Positions 30,950 through 59,470 of a stretch of DNA of 64,000 bases are shown piece by piece. Source of the DNA: Merluccius polli (lineage: Eukaryota > Chordata > Actinopteri > Gadiformes > Merlucciidae); assembly GCA_030340625.1 (NCBI GenBank), contig JAOPHQ010005147.1, positions 25,001 to 89,000 of the forward strand. The letters run 5' to 3'. How positions within the stretch are numbered: the first letter of the stretch is position 1; every line of letters begins with the position of its first letter. The position numbers were made by a program, and so were the translations under genes. Under the pieces are notes generated by a model. It worked only from the letters and a program-made list of their open reading frames with translations. It did no database searches and was not told the origin of the DNA.

Positions 30950-31550
30950 CGTAGAGCCTCTCCGTCGTCTCCGTCTGCATGAAATATTTGTGTCCGTCAC
31001 TCTGTCAACGGACAACGGAGACGGCAAGGGCTGCGATTGGTCCTCTAAAAACATAATTTCCTGGTCCTCGAAAAACGAGGACCAGGTCGCGATGCACGAC
31101 ATATACATTATGTTCTATGGATGCATAAAGCTCCAGAATGCCAACCCGACCTACTTGAACCTATAACTTAAAAGAGACGGTGGCAAATTGCACTACATGG
31201 TTGTAAATATTTGTTTTTAGCAATTTGTTTTTAGCAATTACGTTTTTTACTTTTAAAGCATTTCATTTTTTATTATAATTTATCCCCTTTTAACTATTTA
31301 TCCCTTTTGTACTTGTTTACTTGTGTGAAATGTTGTGTGAATCTTGTGTGAAATCGTGTTTACTTTGTACCTTGTTTGTTTTGCGGGCGGGAAATTGCAT
31401 TGCGTATCCGGCACCACGACGGAGAACTATGAGGGCTCGAGGGGTCTCCATGGTTACGCAGTTGGATAGCGCAATACGCAGTCGTAGAAGTAACCAGTGC
31501 TTAACCTTTGTATAAAGTCTCTGTGCACCTAGAAATAGTTCCCTTCCTCT
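30950..31550 (+). mobile_element. Dispersed repeat, inverted copy at the window end
   Basis: From CTCTCCGTCGTCTCCGTCTG to GTCGTAGAAGTAACCAGTGC, it matches 63,397-63,990 as reverse complement at high identity. A hairpin CCTGGTCCTCGAAAAACGAG lies at about 31,062. Probably a non-autonomous DNA transposon. Confidence 0.65.
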
Positions 31551-31610
31551 CTCCAATTAAAAGGTGTAAAGTTAGTTAGCATTGGCATCGCCACTGTAGC
31601 CATGAAGTGT

Positions 31611-32142
31611 TAGCCTGGCAAGCCAGACCTACATCAGAAAGATGTAAGGTCTGGCATAGCTCCATTGGCAGTGTGGGCGGGATAAACGGTTGTCTTTCAA
31701 GTTCCCTCTACACGCAATAGGATAGCGCTACAACCAATCAGAGCAACGAAGAAGGTGACGTAGTCAGAGCGACGGCTCTGACTACGTAATTAATCAAAAC
31801 TCAGAATAAATATTTATTTTCGAGGAAAGACTTCAGTGCCGTTCTTTGTTCTTTTCTCAAATAAAATGTTAACTTAAAGTCTTGAAGAGTCGCGGCCAAA
31901 GCCGAGTGGAAAGACAACCGTTCGCAAGCAGCAGCAGCCATTGTTTACCTAACACGGAACCGTCGCAACTCTGTCGTCATTAGGTAACCCGGCTTTCGAC
32001 TCCGCCCCTCACGCTGTGATTGGCCAGACATACAAGACATACTTGGTGTTTCCAGCACCAAAAAGCGGACGGAGCTTTGCTAGACTACACTAGCTGCCAA
32101 ATAAATTTGCTGCCGCTAGGGGGTGTCTAGAGTTCTAGGCTA
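31611..32142. mobile_element. DNA transposon/MITE, 532 bp, 9-bp target duplication
   Basis: TAGCCTGGCAAGCCAGACC and TAGCCTAGAACTC (inverted right end) are flanked by ATGAAGTGT on both sides (31,602-31,610; 32,143-32,151). Two internal hairpins are present. No coding sequence. The superfamily is unclear. Confidence 0.7.
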
Positions 32143-32151
32143 ATGAAGTGT

Positions 32152-32534
32152 GGTACTGAGGCCATGCCAGTCTCCTCACTTCTTTCTTCTGTAGATTCCT
32201 TTAGTTGTCTTGCGTCCTTGCAGACATGTCCACTTCCCCCCTTAGTGTAATGCAAATGAACCTGGCCTTGGCCAGGTCACTCCCCTCACCTTTTGTCTCC
32301 CTTGTTGTTACTGCCCATGATGTGAAAGTGTCCCTATAAGAATCATGTCCACCCACTGTCTCTCTGAAGATGTTTGGTTAATGCTCCCATGTGTCTTCCC
32401 ATGAGCATTACTTAAATCAAATACTTTGTTGACAAGAAGTGTCCTAAAATAAATTATTCTTCATCATATGAAACGATTTTTCCATCTAAATAGTGAGTGT
32501 GTGTTGTGGTGAATCAAACTAAACAGACACTTAC
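32152..32534. other. NLR gene A, 3' side of linker exon; nothing recognised
   Basis: The sequence between the transposon and the 47-nt linker exon shows no B30.2 or other exon. Confidence 0.5.
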
Positions 32535-51149
<18,615 letters not shown>

Positions 51150-51425
51150 AGTAGACCGGAGACCTGGACACAAACACAACTATACATTGTTTCTGTGGAT
51201 ACTATTTGAGGACCGAACATGAAATCACATTCCTGTAGCGAAGACTTCATATCCTCCTCCACATATATTACTCACTCATCATCTCTCTCTCTTTGACCGG
51301 ACTTAAGCGGACGGGGATACGGGTCAGGTTCTGAAGGGACTAGTGACGGCTAGGTAGCTGGATTTTCTTTCTAAAAAGCTGAAGTGTCTGTTTATTTGCC
51401 TTGAGTGGGTTTCTGTAAATGGTTC

Positions 51426-51735
51426 TGTGGGGGGGCGTGGTGCATCAGCCGCAAGGGGGAGCTGTGGAGAGGGCTCGTGAGAGCCGCGCCAGGTGAGAGT
51501 GATTGGCACACCTGGGTTCCATTGGGCTAATCACTCTCTCCCTTTATAAACACAGTAGCGTGCTGGACCCGGGAGAGTGGAGACCCGAGCACACGGGTCG
51601 GCGACCGGAGCCAGAGCTGGGCCCGCGGCGACGACAGTGTGCGAGACAATTGTATATGCAATTAAAACCTATTATAACGGAGACTGACTGTGTGATTCCC
51701 TACCTTCTGAACCCCGTGGCATCTACCTTGTCACA
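51426..51735 (+). repeat. 5' LTR of the Gmr1-like element
   Basis: TGTGGGGGGG...TTGTCACA. A TATA box lies at 51,545-51,550 (TATAAA) and ATTAAA at about 51,661 may be the poly(A) signal. Confidence 0.92.
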
Positions 51736-51761
51736 CTGGCGCCTGAACAGGGACAGGTAGG

Positions 51762-54700
51762 ATGGAAGCTCAGCAGCCCATGAACACGCTGGCCCAGATG
51801 CTGGCGGAGGTGGCGGCGATGAACCGGGACCAGGCGGTCCTGAGCCGTCAGCAGCTGGCGGCCCTCCAGGGCCAGGCGGAGAGGCAGACCCAGCTGCTGG
51901 AGACAATGGTGAGGCGGGCAGCGGCACCGGCCCCCTCGTTCACCGGCATGACGGTGCAGAAGATGGCGGCCCACGATGACCCGCAGTCATTCCTCGACAT
52001 GTTTGAGGCCACGGCGGCAGCATGCGGCTGGCCGGTGGAGGAGTGGGCCGTGCGGCTGCTTCCCCTGCTGTCAGGGGATGCACAGACGGCGGCGCTGGGG
52101 CTGCCCGCCGTCTCCCGAGGACAGTACGGGGAGGTGAAGAGGGCGGTACTCGACAGGCTGGGGCTGTCAGCCGAGGACCACCGACGCCGGTTCCGGGGGG
52201 GCAAGCTGGGGCCCGCCGAGCGGCCGTTCATCTTCGCCCAGCACTTAAAGGACGCGGCGACCAGGTGGCTGCAACCAGGGGGGTCCGCCGGCGAGGGGAG
52301 GATAGTGGAGAAGATCGTCCTGGAGCAGTTCGTGGAGGGGCTCCCAGCCGCCACCTCGGACTGGGTGATGTGCCACCGCCCGGCGGACCTAGCCGGGGCC
52401 ATCACCCTGGCGGAGGACCATCTGGCCGTCCTCTCCCGGGGCCGGGCTCAGGAGGGCCGGCCGGTCCCTCCGGGAGGGCCCACGGCGGCACCCCGCAGAG
52501 GTCCCACGTCGGGGCCCCCGCACTGGACACCCACTCGACCATCCCCCAGACCCCGCTCATTCTATAACAATAATCGGCCCTCCCCTCTCCCCCGCACTAA
52601 TCCCCCGTCTCTTTCTTTCCCTCCCCAGGGTTCAGCCGCTACAGGCGCGGCTTTCGACCCACAGAGGGCTCCTCAGGCGGCAGGGCAGGAGTGCTGGAGG
52701 TGTGGGCAGCTCGGACACTTCCGAGGGGAGTGCCCCCTCATGGAGGTGGGCCAGGTGATCCGGGTTGTCGGCCCTCCAGCACCCTCCCCCGGTCCAGGGG
52801 GGACGTACAGCGTTCCGGTAAGGATTCAGGGGGGTACACATCAGGCGATGGTGGACTCAGGCTGCATGCAGTCCATAGTTCATCAGAACCTGATTCGACC
52901 CGGGGCTTTGATAGAGGCGGGAGGTGTGGATATTAGGTGTGTGCATGGGGATATTCACACATACCCTGTAGTACTGGTGGAAATTCAGTTTAAGGGGGAA
53001 AAGCATAGTGTAAAGGCAGCGGTTAGCTCCCGCCTGACGCATCCCCTGATTCTGGGTACTGATTGGCCAGGGTTTGATAGGTTAGTGGGACAGTGTGCGG
53101 GGGTGCGTTCACGGCCGACAGGGACAGGGGATACGTGCGCTGTGCTCAGCGGTGACGCGAGGTCGTCCGACACTGCAGACGGGGAGGGGGAGCCGGCGGA
53201 GCCTTCACAGGAGGCTCCGCGGGTTCCTGTGTTCGACTCCATGGAAGATTTTCCACTCGAGCAGTCTCGTGACGATACTCTACGCTTTGCCTTTGACCAA
53301 GTGATAAGAATTGATGGTCACATGGTGCGCCCTGACGCAGCGTTAACGTATCCACATTTTTCATTGCGTAGGGACAGACTATACAGAGTGAGTCGTGACA
53401 CTCAGACAGAGGAAATAACTACACAGTTGGTGGTACCAAAGAGCCGCCGGGAAATAGTGTTCCAGGCGGCTCATTATAACCCAATGGCTGGACATATGGG
53501 GTGTGAGAAGACACTGAACCGGGTAATGGCCCGATTCTATTGGCCAGGCATTTGGGCAGACGTGCGCCGCTGGTGCGCGTCTTGTCCCGAATGCCAGCTG
53601 GTTAACCAGCCGGCCATCCCGAGAGCGCCGCTGCGGCCATTACCTCTAATGGAGGTGCCGTTCGAGTGCATCGGGATGGACCTCATCGGGCCATTTTACC
53701 GGAGCGCACGCGGATATCGCTTTGTGTTAGTTCTCGTGGATTACGCAACACGATATCCGGAGGCAGTACCGCTGCGCACCATCTCTGCAAAGAGTGTGGC
53801 GCAGGCACTGTTTCAAGTTATCTCCCGAGTCGGGATCCCGAAAGAGATCCTGACTGATCAAGGCACACAATTTATGTCACGGACACTGGGAGAACTATAC
53901 GGATTATTGGGCATCAAGTCAATTCGAACCAGTGTATATCACCCCCAAACGGACGGCCTCGTGGAGCGCCTGAATAAGACTTTGAAGTCCATGATCCGTA
54001 AGTTTGTGCACGAGGATAGTCGTAATTGGGATAGGTGGATAGACCCTCTGTTGTTTGCAGTGCGCGAGGTACCCCAGGCCTCCACGGGATTTTCTCCCTT
54101 TGAACTACTGTTTGGTAGGACACCACGTCGGGTTTTGGACCTGGTTAAGGAAAGCTGGGAGGAGGGTCCGAGCCCGAGTAAGAACGAGGTGCAATACGTC
54201 CTGGACCTGAGAGCAAAACTCCACACACTAGGACAGTTATCACGTGAGAATTTGCTACAGGCCCAGGAACGGCAGCAGCGGCTGTACAATAGAGGAGCTA
54301 GGCTAAGACAATTTTCACAGGGAGATAAAGTGCTTGTATTGCTCCCTTCGGCTACCTCCAAATTACTCGCCAAGTGGCAAGGACCCTTTGTGGTCACACG
54401 GCGAGTGGGTGACGTTGACTATGAGATTGTGCGTTCGGACAGGGGAGGGGCGACACAAATTTATCACCTCAACCTCCTTAAAGCGTGGAGAGAGGCGGAG
54501 CCTGTATCTCTGGTGACGGCAATTGCAGAAAGAGATGAGTTGGGGCCGGAGGTACCAAAATCGACCAATCCTGCCTCGCTCCTTTGTGGGGAACAGCTCT
54601 CACCGTCCCAGAGAGCAGACATAGACAGGTTGCAGCAACGTTATGCGGATGTATTCTCCCCCCGGCCGGGACGCACAAGCCTTATTCAACACCGGGTTGA

Positions 54701-55847
54701 GACCCACCCGGGTGTGACGGTGCGTTCACGGCCCTATCGGTTACCTGAGCACAAGAGAAAAGTGGTTCAGGCAGAATTGAAAGCTATGGTGGAGATGGGG
54801 GTAATAGAAGAGTCCAACAGTGCCTGGTGTAGCCCCATCGTTCTTGTGGGCAAGAAGGATGGGTCTATCCGGTTCTGTGTGGACTATCGCAAGGTGAATG
54901 AGGTTTCACGGTTTGATGCCTATCCTATGCCCCGGGTGGACGAACTCCTGGATCGCCTGGGCACGGCTCGTTTTTTTACGACGCTGGATTTAACCAAAGG
55001 CTACTGGCAGATTCCCTTATCTCCAGAGTCTAAGGAGAAAACGGCCTTCTCCACTCCGTACGGTTTGTACCAATTTGTCACACTTCCGTTTGGATTGTTC
55101 GGGGCCCCAGCCACATTTCAACGCCTCATGGACAGAGTGCTGCGTCCACATGCTGCATATGCTGCCGCCTATCTGGATGATGTAATCATCCATAGTGGCA
55201 CCTGGGCGGAGCATGTGCAGCAGGTGGCTGCGGTGCTCGAGTCACTGAGGCAGGCGGGGCTCACGGCCAATCCAAAGAAGTGTGCAGTTGGACGGAGGGA
55301 GGTACGGTATCTGGGGTACCACTTGGGCGGCGGGCAGGTGCGTCCGCAGGTAGATAAGACGGCAGCGATTGCAGCCTGCCCAAGGCCCAAGACAAAAAAA
55401 GAGGTGCGGCGGTTTCTGGGGCTGGCCGGCTATTACCGGCGGTTTATTCCAGACTTCGCGGAGCTGACCAGCCCCTTGACCGACCTCACCCGAAAGGGTG
55501 CCTCAGATCCGGTCCAGTGGACGGAGCAGTGCCAGGAGTCGCTTGAGAGGGTAAAGCAGGCCCTCTGTGGGGAGCCCCTCCTCCACACACCTAACTTCTC
55601 TCTCCCTTTTGTCGTGCAGGCGGATGCATCGGGCTGGGGGCCGTCCTGTCCCAGCAGGTACGGGGCGTCGACCGGCCGGTGTTGTACATCAGCCGGAAGC
55701 TGTCAGAACGGGAGGCTAGGTACAGCACCGTGGAGAGGGAGTGCCTGGCCATCCGGTGGGCGGTCGATGCCCTGCGGTATTACCTGCTGGGGCGCCCATT
55801 CACCCTCTGCTCGGACCACGCTCCCCTCCAGTGGCTCCACCGCATGA
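51762..55847 (+). CDS. Gmr1-like Gag-Pol polyprotein, frameshift in RNase H
   Basis: 1,361 codons open from ATG 51,762, 26 bases after the LTR. Gag: capsid-like part, then a zinc knuckle CWRCGQLGHFRGEC at residues 311-324. Protease: MVDSGCMQSIV at about 363-373, with DSG in place of DTG. Integrase: zinc-binding H..H (AHYNPMAGHMG) and CASCPEC at about 570-610, core Asp in GMDLIG, Asp in LTDQGTQF and Glu in GLVERLNK (about 640, 698, 733), chromatin-end KWQGPFVVTRR. RT: VLVGKKDGSIRFCVDYRK, LDLTKGYWQIPL, YLDD at 1137-1140, FLGLAGYYRRFI. RNase H starts VVQADASGW, after which the frame shifts at about 55,635; the rest (LYISRKLSEREARYSTVE, CSDHAPLQW) lies in another frame to 56,098, ending inside the 3' LTR. 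Gag and pol share one frame. Confidence 0.9.
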   Translation: MEAQQPMNTLAQMLAEVAAMNRDQAVLSRQQLAALQGQAERQTQLLETMVRRAAAPAPSFTGMTVQKMAAHDDPQSFLDMFEATAAACGWPVEEWAVRLLPLLSGDAQTAALGLPAVSRGQYGEVKRAVLDRLGLSAEDHRRRFRGGKLGPAERPFIFAQHLKDAATRWLQPGGSAGEGRIVEKIVLEQFVEGLPAATSDWVMCHRPADLAGAITLAEDHLAVLSRGRAQEGRPVPPGGPTAAPRRGPTSGPPHWTPTRPSPRPRSFYNNNRPSPLPRTNPPSLSFPPQGSAATGAAFDPQRAPQAAGQECWRCGQLGHFRGECPLMEVGQVIRVVGPPAPSPGPGGTYSVPVRIQGGTHQAMVDSGCMQSIVHQNLIRPGALIEAGGVDIRCVHGDIHTYPVVLVEIQFKGEKHSVKAAVSSRLTHPLILGTDWPGFDRLVGQCAGVRSRPTGTGDTCAVLSGDARSSDTADGEGEPAEPSQEAPRVPVFDSMEDFPLEQSRDDTLRFAFDQVIRIDGHMVRPDAALTYPHFSLRRDRLYRVSRDTQTEEITTQLVVPKSRREIVFQAAHYNPMAGHMGCEKTLNRVMARFYWPGIWADVRRWCASCPECQLVNQPAIPRAPLRPLPLMEVPFECIGMDLIGPFYRSARGYRFVLVLVDYATRYPEAVPLRTISAKSVAQALFQVISRVGIPKEILTDQGTQFMSRTLGELYGLLGIKSIRTSVYHPQTDGLVERLNKTLKSMIRKFVHEDSRNWDRWIDPLLFAVREVPQASTGFSPFELLFGRTPRRVLDLVKESWEEGPSPSKNEVQYVLDLRAKLHTLGQLSRENLLQAQERQQRLYNRGARLRQFSQGDKVLVLLPSATSKLLAKWQGPFVVTRRVGDVDYEIVRSDRGGATQIYHLNLLKAWREAEPVSLVTAIAERDELGPEVPKSTNPASLLCGEQLSPSQRADIDRLQQRYADVFSPRPGRTSLIQHRVETHPGVTVRSRPYRLPEHKRKVVQAELKAMVEMGVIEESNSAWCSPIVLVGKKDGSIRFCVDYRKVNEVSRFDAYPMPRVDELLDRLGTARFFTTLDLTKGYWQIPLSPESKEKTAFSTPYGLYQFVTLPFGLFGAPATFQRLMDRVLRPHAAYAAAYLDDVIIHSGTWAEHVQQVAAVLESLRQAGLTANPKKCAVGRREVRYLGYHLGGGQVRPQVDKTAAIAACPRPKTKKEVRRFLGLAGYYRRFIPDFAELTSPLTDLTRKGASDPVQWTEQCQESLERVKQALCGEPLLHTPNFSLPFVVQADASGWGPSCPSRYGASTGRCCTSAGSCQNGRLGTAPWRGSAWPSGGRSMPCGITCWGAHSPSARTTLPSSGSTA

Positions 55848-56098
55848 AGGACGTTAACAACCGGATCACCCGGTGGTATCTGGCACTGCAGCCATTTAAC
55901 TTCCGGGTGATCCATAGGCCGGGGGCGCAGATGGCTGTGGCCGACTTCCTGTCCCGTTCCCATGGGGATGGGGGGGGGAGTGGGTTAGGCCGGATGGGTC
56001 CCCGGCCTAAATCAGGCGGTGGAGGTATGTGGGGGGGCGTGGTGCATCAGCCGCAAGGGGGAGCTGTGGAGAGGGCTCGTGAGAGCCGCGCCAGGTGA
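55679..56098 (+). pseudogene. RNase H, frame-shifted continuation of the Gmr1-like pol
   Basis: Reads VLYISRKLSERE, RWAVDALRYYLLG, FRVIHRPGAQMAVADFLSR, the end of the Gypsy RNase H domain. Its natural end would be near 55,975; the frame runs on into the LTR. Confidence 0.85.
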
Positions 56099-56337
56099 GA
56101 GTGATTGGCACACCTGGGTTCCATTGGGCTAATCACTCTCTCCCTTTATAAACACAGTAGCGTGCTGGACCCGGGAGAGTGGAGACCCGAGCACACGGGT
56201 CGGCGACCGGAGCCAGAGCTGGGTCCGCGGTGACGACAGTGTGCGAGACAATTGTATATGCAATTAAAACCTATTATAACGGAGACTGACTGTGTGATTC
56301 CCTACCTTCTGAACCCCGTGGCATCTACCTTGTCACA
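56028..56337 (+). repeat. 3' LTR of the Gmr1-like element
   Basis: Differs from the 5' LTR at two C-to-T positions near 56,224 and 56,231 by eye. Upstream GGCGGTGGAGGTA is the likely polypurine tract. Confidence 0.92.
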
Positions 56338-56342
56338 GGTTC

Positions 56343-58414
56343 AATACAATGTTAGCTTTTCAATCTATAACCTCTCTCTCTCTGGTTAACCATTTACCAA
56401 TGAAACAGCGTGGCTGTGGTCTCCTACCACACGCCACCCAAGTGGCTTTACTGGGCTCCTCCAACACAGGTAGATGTTGTAGGAAAAAAAAGTTTGATTG
56501 GAGATTGCAAGATGGTACCAACCAGAGCAGATGTTACACACTGTCATGACAGAGGCTCTGTCCCTGAGTGTGTGTGTGGTGATAGCTGGTTTATCCTGTG
56601 GGCCTTGATTACTCTGCACCACAGGTGTGCAGCCTCTCCCGGCCCCAGAGTATAATCAGTCTGACTGGGGCAGGTGAGGCTGTAAACCATCAACCACACA
56701 CACTCCACAAACAGTTTGAGTTTGTCATTCATCATCATGATGTCATGTTGACATCCTTCTTCCTTCTTGCTGTAACCACACGTCTACAAAGACCTGCTGA
56801 TTATTTATCCTTTCTGTGTTATTTGTCAAAATAATAAATTTTATTATATTGTTTATTATAGTTATATTTGTTCAGTTCAGCAAAGGCTGTACTCAATGAC
56901 TGCTCTATAAACACCGACCACTATAAACATATTACAGACCACGTCTGCCTCTGCTTGCCAAAAGCAGACGTCCAACCATAGAACTAAAGGCCCTCATACA
57001 GTCTAGGAGCCTCACTGACGATGGACGCGCCCACAGGCCGTTTGATACGAGGTACGGGTTGATCCAGACCAGATGGTTTCTATCATCCAGAGGTTTTCAC
57101 CTCCTGTCTCAGAGGGTATACCTGTGATGTTCTTTGAGGAAGGAGGCTGCCGACACAGGATGGCTTTAACTCACTTTATTTGTTTAGCTTTAGTTATATT
57201 AATCTACGAAACAAATGGAGAGGAATTGTAAAATTCACGCGCGTGGAGCTCCCCTTAGCTGGGCATCTGTCCAGATACGCTGCCTATAGGGTTTCTGCCC
57301 TCCCCCGGATGTGTTGTTTGGTAGTATCTGGGCAGGCGTGGCCGCTATGACGCATAATATGCTCTGATTGGCTAGTGTTGGGCGCCCGCCCCCAGTGTAT
57401 TATGTGTGCCTCCATCTAGTGATCAGGTGGGGTAAATACAACTTGTATATTTATTTCTATTCCTTTGTGGCTATGTGAGGATATTACAGTCTGTTGATAC
57501 ATATGTGCAGTTATCCATTCGTCACATACCATACAGGTTAAACTGACTTAACAGACTGTATAACATACAGGTTAAACTGACGTAACAGACTGTATAACAT
57601 ACAGGTTAAACTGACTTAACAGACTGTATAACATACAGGTTAAACTGACTTAACAGACTGTATAACATTCAGGTTAAACTGACTTGACAGACTGTATAAC
57701 ATACAGGTTAAACTGACTTAACAGACTGTATAACATTCAGGTTAGAGACCATGTAGGCCAAACAGCCAGTGGGGAAACACCCATACTGCACTCCAGGAAG
57801 TGGGACCACATTGAGACAAAACGACAAAATGTCTTATCCGCTTACAAAACCATGACATGATTGTCTTCATAGTGTCGTGCTCACCTTATAATGTCTCCGG
57901 ACTGTCGGCTGGAGAGGTTAAGGTGTCTTCAGGTGTTTAAAGCTCTTTGTCTCCACGAAGACAGACGAGGCGCCACGTCGTCGGACTTTGGTTTCGGTTT
58001 GAAAATATGTTTTCTGAACAACCAGGCGCACGCGCATTCTTCGTCTTATACACACATTTAAATGTTTCAGGTATAACCCTAAAGGCGTACTTTGATATGG
58101 AGGCCTACATGATTTAAAGTCTGTTTATTTCACGGTATTGTAGATATTATATACCATATGCAAGTAACTTCAAAACGTTTAATGATCGTATGTTTTTTCT
58201 GGGGGAGTCTTCTAGTTGCATTACACGTACCTGGCCAGCAGATGGCGCCAGTATGCAGTGAGCGTTTCGAAAAGCTCAAACACGCTAACACAGACTGAAT
58301 AAAATTATATATAAGATACTATATAATATATAATTCAAATGTACCTCTCACACTACTGAAAATTACCCCCCCCCTCTCTCTCTCTCTCTGCTCACTCACT
58401 CACTCACTCACTCA

Positions 58415-58473
<59 letters not shown>

Positions 58474-58859
58474 TACCTCTCTCACATACTACTGAAAACC
58501 TCACAGAAAATCATATCACCCAATATTACATTAGTCCAATTAGATGTATTGCAAAATAGGACTTAAGATATACTGTGCAAATATGTTACAGTCTGTGAAA
58601 TAAACCAGTGAATGGGAAATATACATCTCTGGCTTTTTTGGGATCATATTTAACGTTTGCACCGTTTCAAGGCCTAGTTCCCCCCCTGGTGGTTAAAGTA
58701 GGTGACACACAATAGCTCAAATAGGACCCCAAAATGTAAACATGCGGAGACTGACAGCGGTACGATACATCAGCTTAAAAATCATATCGTTGTAGTTGTC
58801 GGGATGAACGAACGAATGCATGTCTACGCATGATGTGATCATATCACAGAGCGGGCTCG
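56343..58859. other. Intergenic region between NLR genes; no gene seen
   Basis: Contains a 34-bp minisatellite (57,534-57,740, about six units with ACATACAGGTTAAACTGACT) and a (CTCA)n/(CA)n microsatellite (58,390-58,469). I recognise no exon or mobile-element ends here. Confidence 0.5.
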
Positions 58860-59470
58860 GGCTACTTCCCGAAGACCCCGGTCAGCCAGGCAAGGAAAGA
58901 CCCCAGGCAAGGAAAGACCCCATCTACTCCAGGAAGAGGTCCGAGCAGGCGTGGAGGAAGAGCGAGTGAGCAGGGCAGTGGGACTCCGGCAGCAGGGAGC
59001 GTGGACAGGGTGGGAGAGTGCCCAGCAGCGCAGGATCACCTGGACAAACATCTTGCAGGCAGACTTCCATCGGGTCCGTTTCCTTGTACAAGCTGTCTAC
59101 GATGCCCTGCCAAGCCCAGCGAACCTTCACGTCTCTGGGGGAAGAGCGAGACACCTTCCTGCCTTCTTTGCTCCGGAAGAGGCTCTCTTGAGCATCTCCT
59201 CAGCTGCTGCCCAAAGGCTCTGGCTGATGGTCGCTATCGTCGGCGCCATGACCAGGTGCTAAAGGCAATTGCTGAGAGCTTAGCCTCAGCCATCAGCTCC
59301 AGCAAACACCATCATGCTCCAAAGAAGGCAGTCCCCTTCCTCAAAGCTGGAGAGAAACCCCGGGCACGCCCACAACTAACAACAGGCCTCCTCCACACTG
59401 CCTCTGACTGGCAGCTGCAGGTCGACCTGGGGAAGCAGCTGAGGTTCCCCCAGCACATTGCAACATTGTG
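58860..59470 (+). pseudogene. LINE remnant with a C-terminal zinc motif
   Basis: In two frames that switch near 59,110: ITWTNILQADFHRVRFLVQA and YDALPSPANLH, then CLLCSGRGSLEHLLSCCPKA, GRYRRRHDQVLKAIAESLAS and LLHTASDWQLQVDLGKQLRF. A C-x2-C...H-x4-C knuckle after the RT is found in R2/NeSL-type LINEs with a restriction-like endonuclease. The endonuclease itself is lost. The class is tentative. A 17-bp duplication AGGCAAGGAAAGACCCC lies at about 58,887-58,921. Confidence 0.5.

Larger units (their letters stand above)
51426..56337 (+). mobile_element. Gmr1-like Ty3/Gypsy retrotransposon, complete and young
   Basis: 4,912 bp with 310-bp LTRs at 51,426-51,735 and 56,028-56,337 that differ by two bases by eye, and a 5-bp target duplication GGTTC (51,421-51,425; 56,338-56,342). 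A primer-binding site TGGCGCCTGAACAGGGACAG follows the 5' LTR (51,737 onward) and resembles the tRNA-Lys type. The interior encodes Gag-PR-IN-RT-RNase H in that order. Integrase before RT is the mark of the Gmr1 group described from fish and other deuterostomes. Confidence 0.9.

Noticed and set aside
51848..52567. Overlapping long frames in the gag region (both strands)
   Set aside because: Shadows of the GC-rich gag frame, which has the zinc knuckle and joins pol in the same frame.
55600..55700. Programmed frameshift in the Gmr1-like element
   Set aside because: It falls inside the RNase H fold rather than at a gag/pol border, and there is no slippery heptamer; a mutation or error is likelier.
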